Shown: in pieces, positions 26,963 to 33,593 of the stretch
Position numbering within the stretch: the first letter of the stretch is position 1
Layout: every line of letters starts with the position of its first letter
Origin: CALMKX01 sp036274895
GTDB taxonomy: Bacteria; Acidobacteriota; Thermoanaerobaculia; Multivoradales; SZUA-115
DNA: 64,000 bases
Assembly (NCBI GenBank): GCA_036274895.1
Contig: DASUEU010000014.1
Span: 1 to 64,000 of the forward strand
Reading direction: 5' to 3'
Made by a program: the position numbers and the translations under genes
The notes under the pieces: generated by a model
What the model was told of the DNA's origin: nothing
Seen by the model: only the letters and a program-made list of their open reading frames with translations
The model's database searches: none

Positions 26963-27732
26963 TCTCCTCGCCCCTCGGCCGGGGAGCCGTCGGCGGGCCG
27001 GTGGCGGAGCCGGCCCAGCAGCCAGCCCAGGGGGCCGGAGGAGGTGTAGAGCACGGCGATGGTGAGGAAGACCAGGGGTGGGTCGTAGGCGATCACGAAG
27101 AGGATCGCCGCCAGGGGCAGCAGCATGCGGTAGCTCTTGCGCTGCGACAGGTCGATCTTCTTGAAGCTGACGTAGCGGAAGGTCGAGACCATCAGCACGC
27201 CGACGGTGATCAGGGCGAGGGCGAGCACCAGGTTGGAGGCCCGCAGCTCGCGGAAGCGGTCGGCGAGGAAGAGGATCGAGCAGATCGAGCCGGCCGCCGC
27301 CGGGATGGGCAGGCCCACGAAGTAGCGCGAGTCGATGACCTTGGTCTGGACGTTGAAGCGGGCCAGTCGCACCGCACCGCACACCAGGTAGAAGAGGGGG
27401 ATCAGCCAGCCGACCCGGCCGAAGCCCGAGAGCCCCCAGCCATAGGCGAGCAGGGCCGGCGCGGCGCCGAAGGTGAAGCAGTCGGCGAGGGAGTCGTACT
27501 CGCGGCCGAAGTCGCTCTCGGTCTTGGTGATGCGGGCCAGGCGGCCGTCGAAGGCGTCGAGGATGCCGGCGATGAAGATCAGCACGGCGGCGGTGGCGAA
27601 GTGGCCGTCGAGGCCGCGCACGATCGCCACGAAGCCGAGCAGCAGGTTGCCGGTGGTGAACAGGCTGGGCAGCAGGTAGGCGCCCCGGCGCAGGCGTCGT
27701 TCCATGGCGGCCGGGCGCAGAGAGGGGGTCAC
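26959..27732 (-). CDS. pssA: CDP-diacylglycerol-serine O-phosphatidyltransferase
   Basis: The 257-residue membrane enzyme makes phosphatidylserine from CDP-diacylglycerol and serine. It has the CDP-alcohol phosphotransferase signature DG..AR....G..D...D as 'DAFDGRLARITKTESDFGRE' followed by YDSLAD, and about eight membrane segments. The start is the GTG at 27732, which overlaps the psd stop by four bases; the product feeds Psd, so the operon makes phosphatidylethanolamine. Its stop overlaps the Usg-like gene's ATG. Confidence 0.93.
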   Translation of the reverse strand: MTPSLRPAAMERRLRRGAYLLPSLFTTGNLLLGFVAIVRGLDGHFATAAVLIFIAGILDAFDGRLARITKTESDFGREYDSLADCFTFGAAPALLAYGWGLSGFGRVGWLIPLFYLVCGAVRLARFNVQTKVIDSRYFVGLPIPAAAGSICSILFLADRFRELRASNLVLALALITVGVLMVSTFRYVSFKKIDLSQRKSYRMLLPLAAILFVIAYDPPLVFLTIAVLYTSSGPLGWLLGRLRHRPADGSPAEGRGE

Positions 27733-28376
27733 GGCGCGGCCGCCGTTCCAGCCGGCCGGGCGATGGGGGTCTCGCCGCACCGCATGCGATCTCCCTTCTT
27801 GACCAGGATCTCGTAGCCGAGAGGTACCACCACGTCGACACGGGAGCCGAACTTGATCACGCCCATCAGGTCGCCACGCCGGGGCTCATCGCCTTCGCGC
27901 AGGTAACCGACCACCCGCCGGGCCAGCAGCCCGGCGATCTGGCGCACGCCCACGCGGACGCCGTCGTTACGCTCGATGACCGTCAGCTGCTGCTCGTTGA
28001 CCTTGCCGGCGTCCTCGCGAAAGGCGGCGACCTTGGCGCCGCGGAAGAGGCGGCTGGCGACCACTCGGCCGGAGGTCGGGGCGCGCTGGACGTGGACGTC
28101 GAAGACCGAGAGGAAGGTGACCACCCGGCGCATCCGGCCGGGCGCCACGTCGGGATCCTCGACCTCGTCAACCAGGGTGACGACGCCGTCCGCGGCAGCC
28201 AGGAGGATCTCCTCCGGACCGCTGTAGCTGCGGCTCGGATTGCGGAAGAAGAGCAAGACGCCGAGCCCCAGGACGGCGACCACCCCGGCGGCTGCGGGCC
28301 GGCCGAGGAGGGCGAGGATCAGGGCGCCCAGGGCGAAGGGCAAAACGAAGGGCCAGCACTCCCGCGCGAAGGTCAT
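27729..28376 (-). CDS. psd: phosphatidylserine decarboxylase proenzyme, short type
   Basis: This 215-residue pyruvoyl enzyme converts phosphatidylserine to phosphatidylethanolamine. N-terminal membrane helices (FVLPFALGALILALLG, AAGVVAVLGLGVLLFF) precede the core. The catalytic set is visible: Asp in 'LAAADGVVTLV', His in 'FDVHVQRAPTSG', and the self-cleavage Gly-Ser in 'VIKFGSRVDVVVP', the variant of the LGST motif seen in short Psd proteins. The ATG at 28376 gives the proper length. It starts the psd, pssA, Usg-like operon. Confidence 0.93.
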   Translation of the reverse strand: MTFARECWPFVLPFALGALILALLGRPAAAGVVAVLGLGVLLFFRNPSRSYSGPEEILLAAADGVVTLVDEVEDPDVAPGRMRRVVTFLSVFDVHVQRAPTSGRVVASRLFRGAKVAAFREDAGKVNEQQLTVIERNDGVRVGVRQIAGLLARRVVGYLREGDEPRRGDLMGVIKFGSRVDVVVPLGYEILVKKGDRMRCGETPIARPAGTAAAP

Positions 28377-28394
28377 CGCAGCGATCTTATCCTT

Positions 28395-28457
28395 CCGGAA
28401 GCTTCCGGTTGTGGGGGCAGCAGGGGGCGCGGGCCACGGGCCGCCGGCCCGTGGCCC
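28395..28457. repeat. two perfect palindromes upstream of psd
   Basis: CCGGAAGCTTCCGG (28395-28408) is a perfect 14-base palindrome. GGGCCACGGGCC (28431-28442) and GGCCCGTGGCCC (28446-28457) form a 12-pair hairpin with loop GCC. They lie between the stop of the YdcH-like gene and the psd start. The longer hairpin could end transcription of the former, although no U-tract follows. Confidence 0.5.
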
Positions 28458-28468
28458 GGTGGGGGGCG

Positions 28469-28705
28469 TCAAACGACGGCCAGCCGCGATTCCTCGTGCT
28501 GGCGGGCCAGGGCCGCCATACGGTCCTTCAGGGCGAGCTTGTGGAGCTTGAGCTGCTTCTCCTCGACCTCGTCCTGCTCGGAGAACAGTGACTTCAGGTG
28601 AAGCTCTCCCAGCCGCCTCTCGCACTGCTGATGCTCGTCGTAGAGGCGGCGGAACTCCTGGTCGCTGTCGAGCAACTCCTCCCTGAGGGCTTCGAGACTC
28701 CGCAT
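28469..28705 (-). CDS. DUF465 (YdcH-like) small helical protein
   Basis: The 78-residue, highly charged helical protein matches the DUF465 pattern: 'FRRLYDEHQQCERRLGELHL' followed by a linker, then 'EEKQLKLHKLALKDRMAALA', with the family's LKxxKLxLKDxI core. It probably forms a coiled-coil hairpin; function unknown. GAAAGATG/AGAGGAGAAG upstream serves as the ribosome binding site. It lies 92 bases upstream of psd, with strong hairpins between. Confidence 0.82.
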   Translation of the reverse strand: MRSLEALREELLDSDQEFRRLYDEHQQCERRLGELHLKSLFSEQDEVEEKQLKLHKLALKDRMAALARQHEESRLAVV

Positions 28706-29009
28706 CTTTCGCTTCTCCTCTTCGAGATCGACCTACCCGGAGCGAGCAGGTCGGGCACACCTCCGGCGAGCCCTGCTCTGGTCACCCGATGGGGTGAGCC
28801 GAGAGCGTGACGAGGAGGTGAGGAAACGCATACGAATCGATGGCGCGAAACTACCACCGGCCGGGGGGCGATTCAACTGGCTGGATGGTCTCCGGCGCAG
28901 ATCCGCGGGTCTTGAGCGAGGTGAGAGGGGAGGACCGACACAGCGGTGGGCCCCTACTGGAGCCCGGAGGGCGGGGTGGACCAAGCGGTCCGCCCTCCGG
29001 GTCCGGGTC
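28706..29009. other. gene-free stretch of about 300 bases
   Basis: No convincing coding frame is seen. It would hold the promoter of the YdcH-like gene at its left end and the putative terminator hairpin of the next minus-strand gene at its right end (28963-29001). Nothing else is recognised. Confidence 0.5.
28963..29001 (-). terminator. hairpin just after the small membrane-protein gene
   Basis: CCCGGAGGGCGG (28963-28974) pairs perfectly with CCGCCCTCCGGG (28990-29001) over 12 bases with a 15-base loop. It starts 9 bases after the stop of the gene at 29010-29297. No U-tract follows, so it may need Rho or act as an RNA-stability hairpin. Confidence 0.5.
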
Positions 29010-29297
29010 TCAGGGCCGCAGCAGCTCCAGGGCCTTGAGCACGCGCAGGGTGTTGCGGGAGACGTGGGCGCCCACGGCGATCAGGCCGAAGGCGAGGATG
29101 CTGTAGGTGGCGATGCTGGAGATCACCAGCAGCAGGTGGGTGCGGTCGCTGAAGTCCGCGAACTTGAGCACGGCGAGCAGGAACGCGGCTTCGAGGATGG
29201 CGGCGACGAAGATTGCCGCCTTGTAGCCGCGCTCGCTCTTGGCGATCTCGTCGAGGGCGGTGCCGAGGGCCTTGTCGATGTCGGGGATCGAGGTCAT
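29010..29297 (-). CDS. small two-helix membrane protein in the sigma-factor operon
   Basis: The 95-residue protein has a charged N-terminal helix ('DIDKALGTALDEIAKSERGY') and two membrane helices ('AAIFVAAILEAAFLLAVL' and 'LLVISSIATYSILAFGLIAV'). GGAGG lies 11-15 bases upstream. It is the third gene after an ECF sigma factor and a 47-residue membrane peptide. It has no recognisable anti-sigma domain, but its place suggests a role in holding or sensing for the sigma factor (inference). Confidence 0.65.
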   Translation of the reverse strand: MTSIPDIDKALGTALDEIAKSERGYKAAIFVAAILEAAFLLAVLKFADFSDRTHLLLVISSIATYSILAFGLIAVGAHVSRNTLRVLKALELLRP

Positions 29298-29339
29298 GGG
29301 GTCATTCCTCCGTGAGGAAGAGGGGTTTCGGTCGGGGCA

Positions 29340-29483
29340 TCAGCGCAGGATGCGCAGGATCAGGGGCACCAGGACCAGCAGCTCGATCACGGCGAAGGCG
29401 ATCACCACGCCGCGGAGCAGCGGCGAGCCCTTGATGCCACTGAAGAGTGTGGAGTCGATCTCGATACGGCGTCGGACGATCAT
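29340..29483 (-). CDS. 47-residue single-pass membrane peptide coupled to the sigma factor
   Basis: The ATG at 29483 overlaps the sigma-factor TGA by four bases and the frame runs 47 residues. A basic N-terminus (MIVRRRIEID) is followed by one membrane helix (GVVIAFAVIELLVLVPLILRIL). No family is recognised. The tight coupling and small size suggest a membrane partner of the sigma factor, perhaps part of its anti-sigma device (inference). Confidence 0.65.
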   Translation of the reverse strand: MIVRRRIEIDSTLFSGIKGSPLLRGVVIAFAVIELLVLVPLILRILR

Positions 29484-30058
29484 CCGGAGCTCCTTTCGGA
29501 AAGCCCTCGACCGAGCTGCTGGCGCAAGCGGGCGAGGCCGTAGGCGAGGCGGGACTTGACGGTGCCCTCGGGAATGCCGAGGACACCGGCCACCTCGGTC
29601 AGAGTCATCTCCTCCTGGAAGTGGAGGGCGAGTACGGAGCGGCTCGCCGGTGAGAGCTCCGCCACCAGGCGGGGCAGCGCGGCGAGCACTTCGGAGGAGC
29701 CGGGTTCGGGGGTGTCGGGGGCCGCGAGCAGCTCGAGGGCGGAGTCGTTGTCCTCGAGCGGCGCGGCGAGGCGGCGCTCTCGGCGCAGGCGCTTCCAGGC
29801 CAGCCGGGAGGCGAGGCGGAATGCCCAGGGCCGGAACAGTCGAGGCTCCTCGAGCCAGCCGAGCTTGCGGTAGATCTGGAGCAGGGCTTCCTGCAACAGG
29901 TCCTCGCCCAAGGCCGCCTCCCCGGCCAGCCGAGCGAGATAGGCACCGAGGGGTCCCGCGATGCTCTCGAGAAGCCGCTCGAGGGCCTCGCGGTCCCCGG
30001 CCTGGGCGCGCAGCACCCACCAGGATTCGCGGTCGTCGGGTTCGAGGGGCCGGCTCAT
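29480..30058 (-). CDS. ECF RNA polymerase sigma factor
   Basis: The 192-residue sigma-70 family protein has region 2 at about residues 14-85 ('LARLAGEAALGEDLLQEALL', 'RPWAFRLASRLAWKRLRRER') and region 4 at about 125-180 ('SPASRSVLALHFQEEMTLTE', 'VAGVLGIPEGTVKSRLAYGL'). The helix-turn-helix TLTEVAGVLGIPEGTVKSRL is clear. A four-codon frame (ATG at 30069) sits directly before it. Two small membrane-protein genes follow, the first with an ATGA overlap. No zinc-finger anti-sigma gene is seen. Confidence 0.88.
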   Translation of the reverse strand: MSRPLEPDDRESWWVLRAQAGDREALERLLESIAGPLGAYLARLAGEAALGEDLLQEALLQIYRKLGWLEEPRLFRPWAFRLASRLAWKRLRRERRLAAPLEDNDSALELLAAPDTPEPGSSEVLAALPRLVAELSPASRSVLALHFQEEMTLTEVAGVLGIPEGTVKSRLAYGLARLRQQLGRGLSERSSG

Positions 30059-30069
30059 CGGGGTCTCAT
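30055..30069 (-). other. four-codon leader frame before the sigma-factor gene
   Basis: ATG AGA CCC CGA TGA. The only good purine-rich ribosome site (GAGGTAGGAAG) is placed for this ATG, and its TGA overlaps the sigma ATG at 30058 in an ATGA. Sigma synthesis could thus depend on ribosomes finishing this tiny frame. Confidence 0.35.
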
Positions 30070-30117
30070 TCTTCCTACCTCGAGAGAGGCCCCCGATCGA
30101 GAAAGGGTTCGGTTGGG

Positions 30118-30534
30118 CTAGAGGCTACCTCGCGGAGCCACCCACTCCACCGGCTGACCGGTGATCTCGGCGATGCGGTCGAAGTCAGCGTCGTAGTGCA
30201 GGACAACGAGCTCCGCCTGCTCGGCAGCTGCGGCGATGAGGAGATCGGGGATCGGTAAGCGATGTCGGCCGGTTCGGGCTAGCTCCCGCTGCACCGCCAG
30301 CGCCCTGTCGAAGGTGGCTCCATCGATGACGACCGAGGTGTAGGCGAACCGTCGGCGATACCGGATGTCGTCCCACTCCTCCAGGTTGCGGGCGCTGAAC
30401 AGCACCTCCAGATCGATGATCGGGCAGGTCGCCGCCAATCCCTGCTCGAAGATCGGCTCCAGGCGGGCTGCAACGCCCGGCAAGTGGGAACGGGAGAGGG
30501 CGCTCTTGTCGATCAGGAAGCCAGGCCGGGTCAT
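30118..30534 (-). CDS. VapC-type PIN-domain toxin (second module)
   Basis: The 138-residue PIN nuclease has Asp9 in 'FLIDKSALSR', Glu in 'PIIDLEVLFSARN', Asp in 'LPIPDLLIAAAAE' and the final Asp in 'LHYDADFDRIAEITG'. The arrangement matches mycobacterial-type VapC toxins that cut tRNA or rRNA. It overlaps the antitoxin stop by four bases (ATGA). All catalytic acids are present, so it looks functional. Confidence 0.87.
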   Translation of the reverse strand: MTRPGFLIDKSALSRSHLPGVAARLEPIFEQGLAATCPIIDLEVLFSARNLEEWDDIRYRRRFAYTSVVIDGATFDRALAVQRELARTGRHRLPIPDLLIAAAAEQAELVVLHYDADFDRIAEITGQPVEWVAPRGSL

Positions 30535-30743
30535 CTCCAGGCACCGGCCATGATCTCGGGATCAGCCAGGTCCATCCCCTCCATCTTGCGGAGGGCTTCG
30601 ATCTCGGCGCGGATGGCTTCCTGACGGATCAGGGCCAGGAACGCTTCGTTGATGGTGTCTTTGATGCTCGACGTTGCCAGGATCTCCTGAGCCTTCGAGA
30701 GGAGATCCTCGTCGATCTCGACGCTGGTCTTTCTCACAGCCAA
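30531..30743 (-). CDS. VapB-type antitoxin (second module)
   Basis: The 70-residue protein starts with the ribbon-helix-helix strand 'RKTSVEIDEDLLSKAQEIL', followed by 'SSIKDTINEAFLALIRQEAI', like the DUF2191-type VapB antitoxins. The acidic C-terminus ('MEGMDLADPEIMAGAW') would bind the PIN toxin. Inverted repeats at 30769-30799 upstream are its likely operator. Confidence 0.83.
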   Translation of the reverse strand: MAVRKTSVEIDEDLLSKAQEILATSSIKDTINEAFLALIRQEAIRAEIEALRKMEGMDLADPEIMAGAWR

Positions 30744-30768
30744 GACTCACCTCCTCGAGAGGCGGCCA

Positions 30769-30799
30769 GGATATCACCATCGATGGCTTCGAGATATCC
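30769..30799. promoter_or_regulatory. putative operator of the second VapBC module
   Basis: GGATATC (30769-30775) and GATATCC (30793-30799) form an inverted repeat around a second perfect palindrome, CCATCGATGG (30777-30786). A minus-strand TATCCT -10-like box overlaps the left arm (30768-30773), so bound antitoxin would block the promoter. Confidence 0.5.
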
Positions 30800-30873
30800 G
30801 ATCCCGGGACGACTAGATGCCCGGGGCTGCGCTACACTGGACTCCTGCCAACGACCCCGACAAGGAGCCCGGC

Positions 30874-32313
30874 ATGAGTGTGCGCGTTCTCGGTGTGTGG
30901 ATCCTGGTGGTGAGCCTGCTCGCAACACCAGTGTGGGCCACTTGTGGTGGCGGCGGTGGTGGGGGGACGGGAGGCATGGGGGCGGGCAGCAGCCTCTCCG
31001 CACAGGCCAACGTCTACCAGGTGCCGTGGACGGTGCTCACCACCGGCAAGGCCGTGCCGGCGGACACCCGGCTCACCCTCTATTGGTTCCCGGCTTCCCC
31101 CGAGGAGGCCCGCGCCTCGGCGCTCCAGAAGTCCCGTGCCCTCACCCTGGCCTCGGCCCGCTGCGTCGGCATGGGTCTGGTGCCTGCCGATCACCATGAG
31201 CTCTACGCGCGCTTCTCGGCCACGGGCCAGACACCCCTGGTGGTGTTGACCGGCGCCGACGGGGTCGAGCTGGGCCGCGTGGCCGGTGCCGGCAAGGAGC
31301 CCGGGGTCGCCACCGTCGAGAAGCTCGTCACCAACCAGCTGGAGGCTCGGGAAGAAGCTCTCGAAGGCCAGCTCGACGCCGCCAAGGCCAAGGAGAAGGC
31401 CGGTGACTCGGCCGGCGCGATCAGTCTCTATCGAGAGGTGTGGGCGCAGCGATGCCTGGTGCCCTCGGCCGGCAAGAAGGCCGCCAAGGCGCTCAAGAAG
31501 CTGGGCCAGCCGGTCGACGAGAAGGAGTCCGCCCGGCTCGAGCGGGTGCCCTCCTTAGACGGGCGGCGCAGCGCCGAGCTGGAGCGGGTGATGGATGCGG
31601 GCGTGGCGGCCGAGAACGCGGCCCAATACGACCAGGCACAGCGCCTCTACCAGCGGGCCCACGAGCTGGACCCGGCCGACCCCGTGCCCTTGCGCTACCT
31701 GGCAGAGCTGGAGCGCCACCACACCGGCGAGTGGCGGGCCGCGGAAGGCCACTTCCGTGCCCTGCTGTCGCGGCCGGCGGACCCGATCTCCCGCGCCGTG
31801 GCCCTCCACGGACTGGGCAAGATGACCCTCCACGCCGACCGCTTCCCCGAGGGACTGGCGATGCTCGAGGAGTCCGTGGCCACCTTCCCCCTGCCCATCG
31901 CCTATCGCAACCTGGCGGTGTACTGGTTCTCGGAAGGGGCCCAAGGCAAGGCCCTGGACTACGCCCAACAGGCTCTGGCCCTGGGGCCGGACGATCCCTA
32001 CAACCAGGTCTTCCTCGCGGTTTTCGCCGCCGACGCCGGCCGGCGAGAGGAGGCCCTCGCCGCGGCCCACGCCCACGAGAACCTGCTCGAGGCCTCCTAC
32101 AACCTGGCGGTGATCCACAGCTTGAGCGGCGACAACGAGAAGGCCCTGGCGCTCTTGAAGCGGCACTTCTACGAGTACGAGCGCTACGACGCGGTCCGTG
32201 CCATGGAGATGCAGGAGGCCCGCGAGGATGCCGGCTTCGCCAGGCTCCACCAGGACCCCCGCTTCATCGCCCTGACCGCCAAGGCCGACGGCGCGCATCC
32301 GGCCATGCGGTAG
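30874..32313 (+). CDS. exported TPR protein with Gly-rich N-terminus
   Basis: The 479-residue protein starts at the ATG at 30874, preceded by AAGGAG. A signal peptide (VWILVVSLLATPVWA) is followed by CGGGGGGGTGGMGAGS, a glycine-rich stretch. Residues about 50-140 resemble a thioredoxin-like fold without a CxxC ('TRLTLYWFPASPEEARASAL', 'GQTPLVVLTGADGVELGRV'). The rest is TPR: 'GVAAENAAQYDQAQRLYQRA', 'AYRNLAVYWFSEGAQGKALD', 'NLAVIHSLSGDNEKALALLK'. Envelope location is likely; function unknown. A TACACT box lies at 30833-30838. Confidence 0.75.
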   Translation: MSVRVLGVWILVVSLLATPVWATCGGGGGGGTGGMGAGSSLSAQANVYQVPWTVLTTGKAVPADTRLTLYWFPASPEEARASALQKSRALTLASARCVGMGLVPADHHELYARFSATGQTPLVVLTGADGVELGRVAGAGKEPGVATVEKLVTNQLEAREEALEGQLDAAKAKEKAGDSAGAISLYREVWAQRCLVPSAGKKAAKALKKLGQPVDEKESARLERVPSLDGRRSAELERVMDAGVAAENAAQYDQAQRLYQRAHELDPADPVPLRYLAELERHHTGEWRAAEGHFRALLSRPADPISRAVALHGLGKMTLHADRFPEGLAMLEESVATFPLPIAYRNLAVYWFSEGAQGKALDYAQQALALGPDDPYNQVFLAVFAADAGRREEALAAAHAHENLLEASYNLAVIHSLSGDNEKALALLKRHFYEYERYDAVRAMEMQEAREDAGFARLHQDPRFIALTAKADGAHPAMR

Positions 32314-32363
32314 GGGGTGGAGAGAGCGGGCCTGGGGGCCAGATGGCGGCGGCGGCCCCGGCC

Positions 32364-32369
32364 TATACT
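32364..32369 (+). promoter_or_regulatory. -10 box TATACT for tsaB (leaderless candidate)
   Basis: TATACT ends 8 bases before the GTG of tsaB. There is no ribosome binding site in the gap, so transcription would start at or next to the start codon. Confidence 0.45.
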
Positions 32370-32377
32370 CGCCGGTC

Positions 32378-33085
32378 GTGAGCACCGAGCCCACTCTCTT
32401 TGCCGGCCGGCTGTTGCTCGCCCTGGACACCGGCTCACCGCGGCTCTCGGTGGCCGCGGCCGTGCGGGGCGAGACGGCCGCCGTGCGCTCCGGCGCGCAG
32501 CAGGCTTCGCGGTCCCTGACGCTGCTGATCGACGAGGTGCTCTGCGAGCTGGGCGCCTCGGTGCGGGAGGTCGACGGCATCGTCGCCCTGGCCGGGCCGG
32601 GGAGCTTCACCGGCCTGCGCGTCGGCCTGGCCACGGCCCTCGGCCTGGCCGAGGCTCTGGGCTGCCCGGCGACCACCGTGCCGACCCTCCAGGCCCTGGC
32701 CGCCGCCGCGCCCGCCCGGCCCGGGGAGCGGGTGCTCGCCGCGGTGGACGCCCTGCGGGGAGAGTGGTTCGTCCAGCCCTTCGCGGCAGGCCCCTGCTCG
32801 GCCGGCGAGGGGCCGGCCGAGCAGGGGCCGCCGGAGCGGGTGAGCGCCGCCGCGCTCGAGGCCATGGCCGCCGAGCGGTTCGTCGGCTTCGGCTTGCCGG
32901 CCCTGCTCGCAGGGCGTGCCGGCCGGGTGCTCGAGCCGGGGTCGCTCGCTCCCGTGGCCCTGCGCCTGGCCTTTGCGGCGCCGCAGGTCTGGGATTCCCT
33001 GCTCCTGACCCGCCCCCTCTACCTGCGCGAGCCCCAGGTCACCCTGGCCCCGGTCACTCGAACCACGGCACGCTCTCAGCCGTGA
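32378..33085 (+). CDS. tsaB: tRNA threonylcarbamoyladenosine biosynthesis protein TsaB
   Basis: The 235-residue actin-like fold protein supports the TsaD-TsaE complex that makes t6A37 in ANN-decoding tRNAs. N-terminal 'LLALDTGSPRLSVAAAV', then 'VDGIVALAGPGSFTGLRVGL' and 'ATALGLAEALG' are diagnostic. The start is the GTG at 32378. An inserted palindrome (32791-32827) encodes 'AGPCSAGEGPAEQGPPERV' in a variable loop. Its TGA overlaps the GTG of rimI, the usual partner. Confidence 0.9.
   Translation: MSTEPTLFAGRLLLALDTGSPRLSVAAAVRGETAAVRSGAQQASRSLTLLIDEVLCELGASVREVDGIVALAGPGSFTGLRVGLATALGLAEALGCPATTVPTLQALAAAAPARPGERVLAAVDALRGEWFVQPFAAGPCSAGEGPAEQGPPERVSAAALEAMAAERFVGFGLPALLAGRAGRVLEPGSLAPVALRLAFAAPQVWDSLLLTRPLYLREPQVTLAPVTRTTARSQP
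32791..32827 (+). repeat. palindrome within tsaB
   Basis: CCCCTGCTCGGCC (32791-32803) and GGCCGAGCAGGGG (32815-32827) form a perfect 13-pair inverted repeat with an 11-base loop. It falls in a weakly conserved part of TsaB and keeps the frame. Confidence 0.5.
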
Positions 33086-33555
33086 ACGGCCAACCCAGTT
33101 TCGAGATCCGGCGGGCGGTCTGGGAGGACCTGCCCCTGCTGGCCGAGATCGAGCGGGAGGCCTTCGCAGACCCGTGGTCGGCGGCCGTGCTCGCCACCGA
33201 GCTGCAACATGCCTGCGCCCGCGTCTGGTTGGGCGGCTCCCCGGGCGCGCCGTCGGCGGGCTATGCCGGCTTCCGCTGGACCGGCCCGGAAGGGGAGCTG
33301 CTGCGCCTGGCGGTGGTGCCGGGGGAGCGCCGGCGCGGTCTCGCCGCGGCCCTGCTCGAGGCCGGCCTCGGCTACCTGCGAGAGCAGGAGGCCGAGGTCT
33401 GCCATCTCGAGGTGCGGGCGGACAACGTCCCGGCCATCGCTCTCTACGATCGTTTCAGCTTCCGGGTCGTCGGCCGCCGGAGTGGCTACTACCCGGGAGG
33501 GGTCGACGCCTTGCTGATGTCGGTGCCGCTCGCCGTGTCCGGAGGAATGATCTAG
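33082..33555 (+). CDS. rimI: ribosomal protein S18-alanine N-acetyltransferase (RimI-like)
   Basis: This 157-residue GNAT protein acetylates the S18 N-terminus in E. coli. Motifs: 'LLAEIEREAFADPWSAAVLA', acetyl-CoA loop 'LAVVPGERRRGLAAALLEAG', 'LEVRADNVPAIALYDRFSFR' and 'VVGRRSGYYPGGVDALLMSV', all typical of RimI. The start GTG at 33082 overlaps the tsaB stop (GTGA). The substrate S18 is encoded 29 kb downstream. tsaB-rimI is a common pair. Confidence 0.9.
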   Translation: MNGQPSFEIRRAVWEDLPLLAEIEREAFADPWSAAVLATELQHACARVWLGGSPGAPSAGYAGFRWTGPEGELLRLAVVPGERRRGLAAALLEAGLGYLREQEAEVCHLEVRADNVPAIALYDRFSFRVVGRRSGYYPGGVDALLMSVPLAVSGGMI

Positions 33556-33593
33556 ACTTCGCCATAGATTCATATTTTCCTGGAGTCCCTGCC

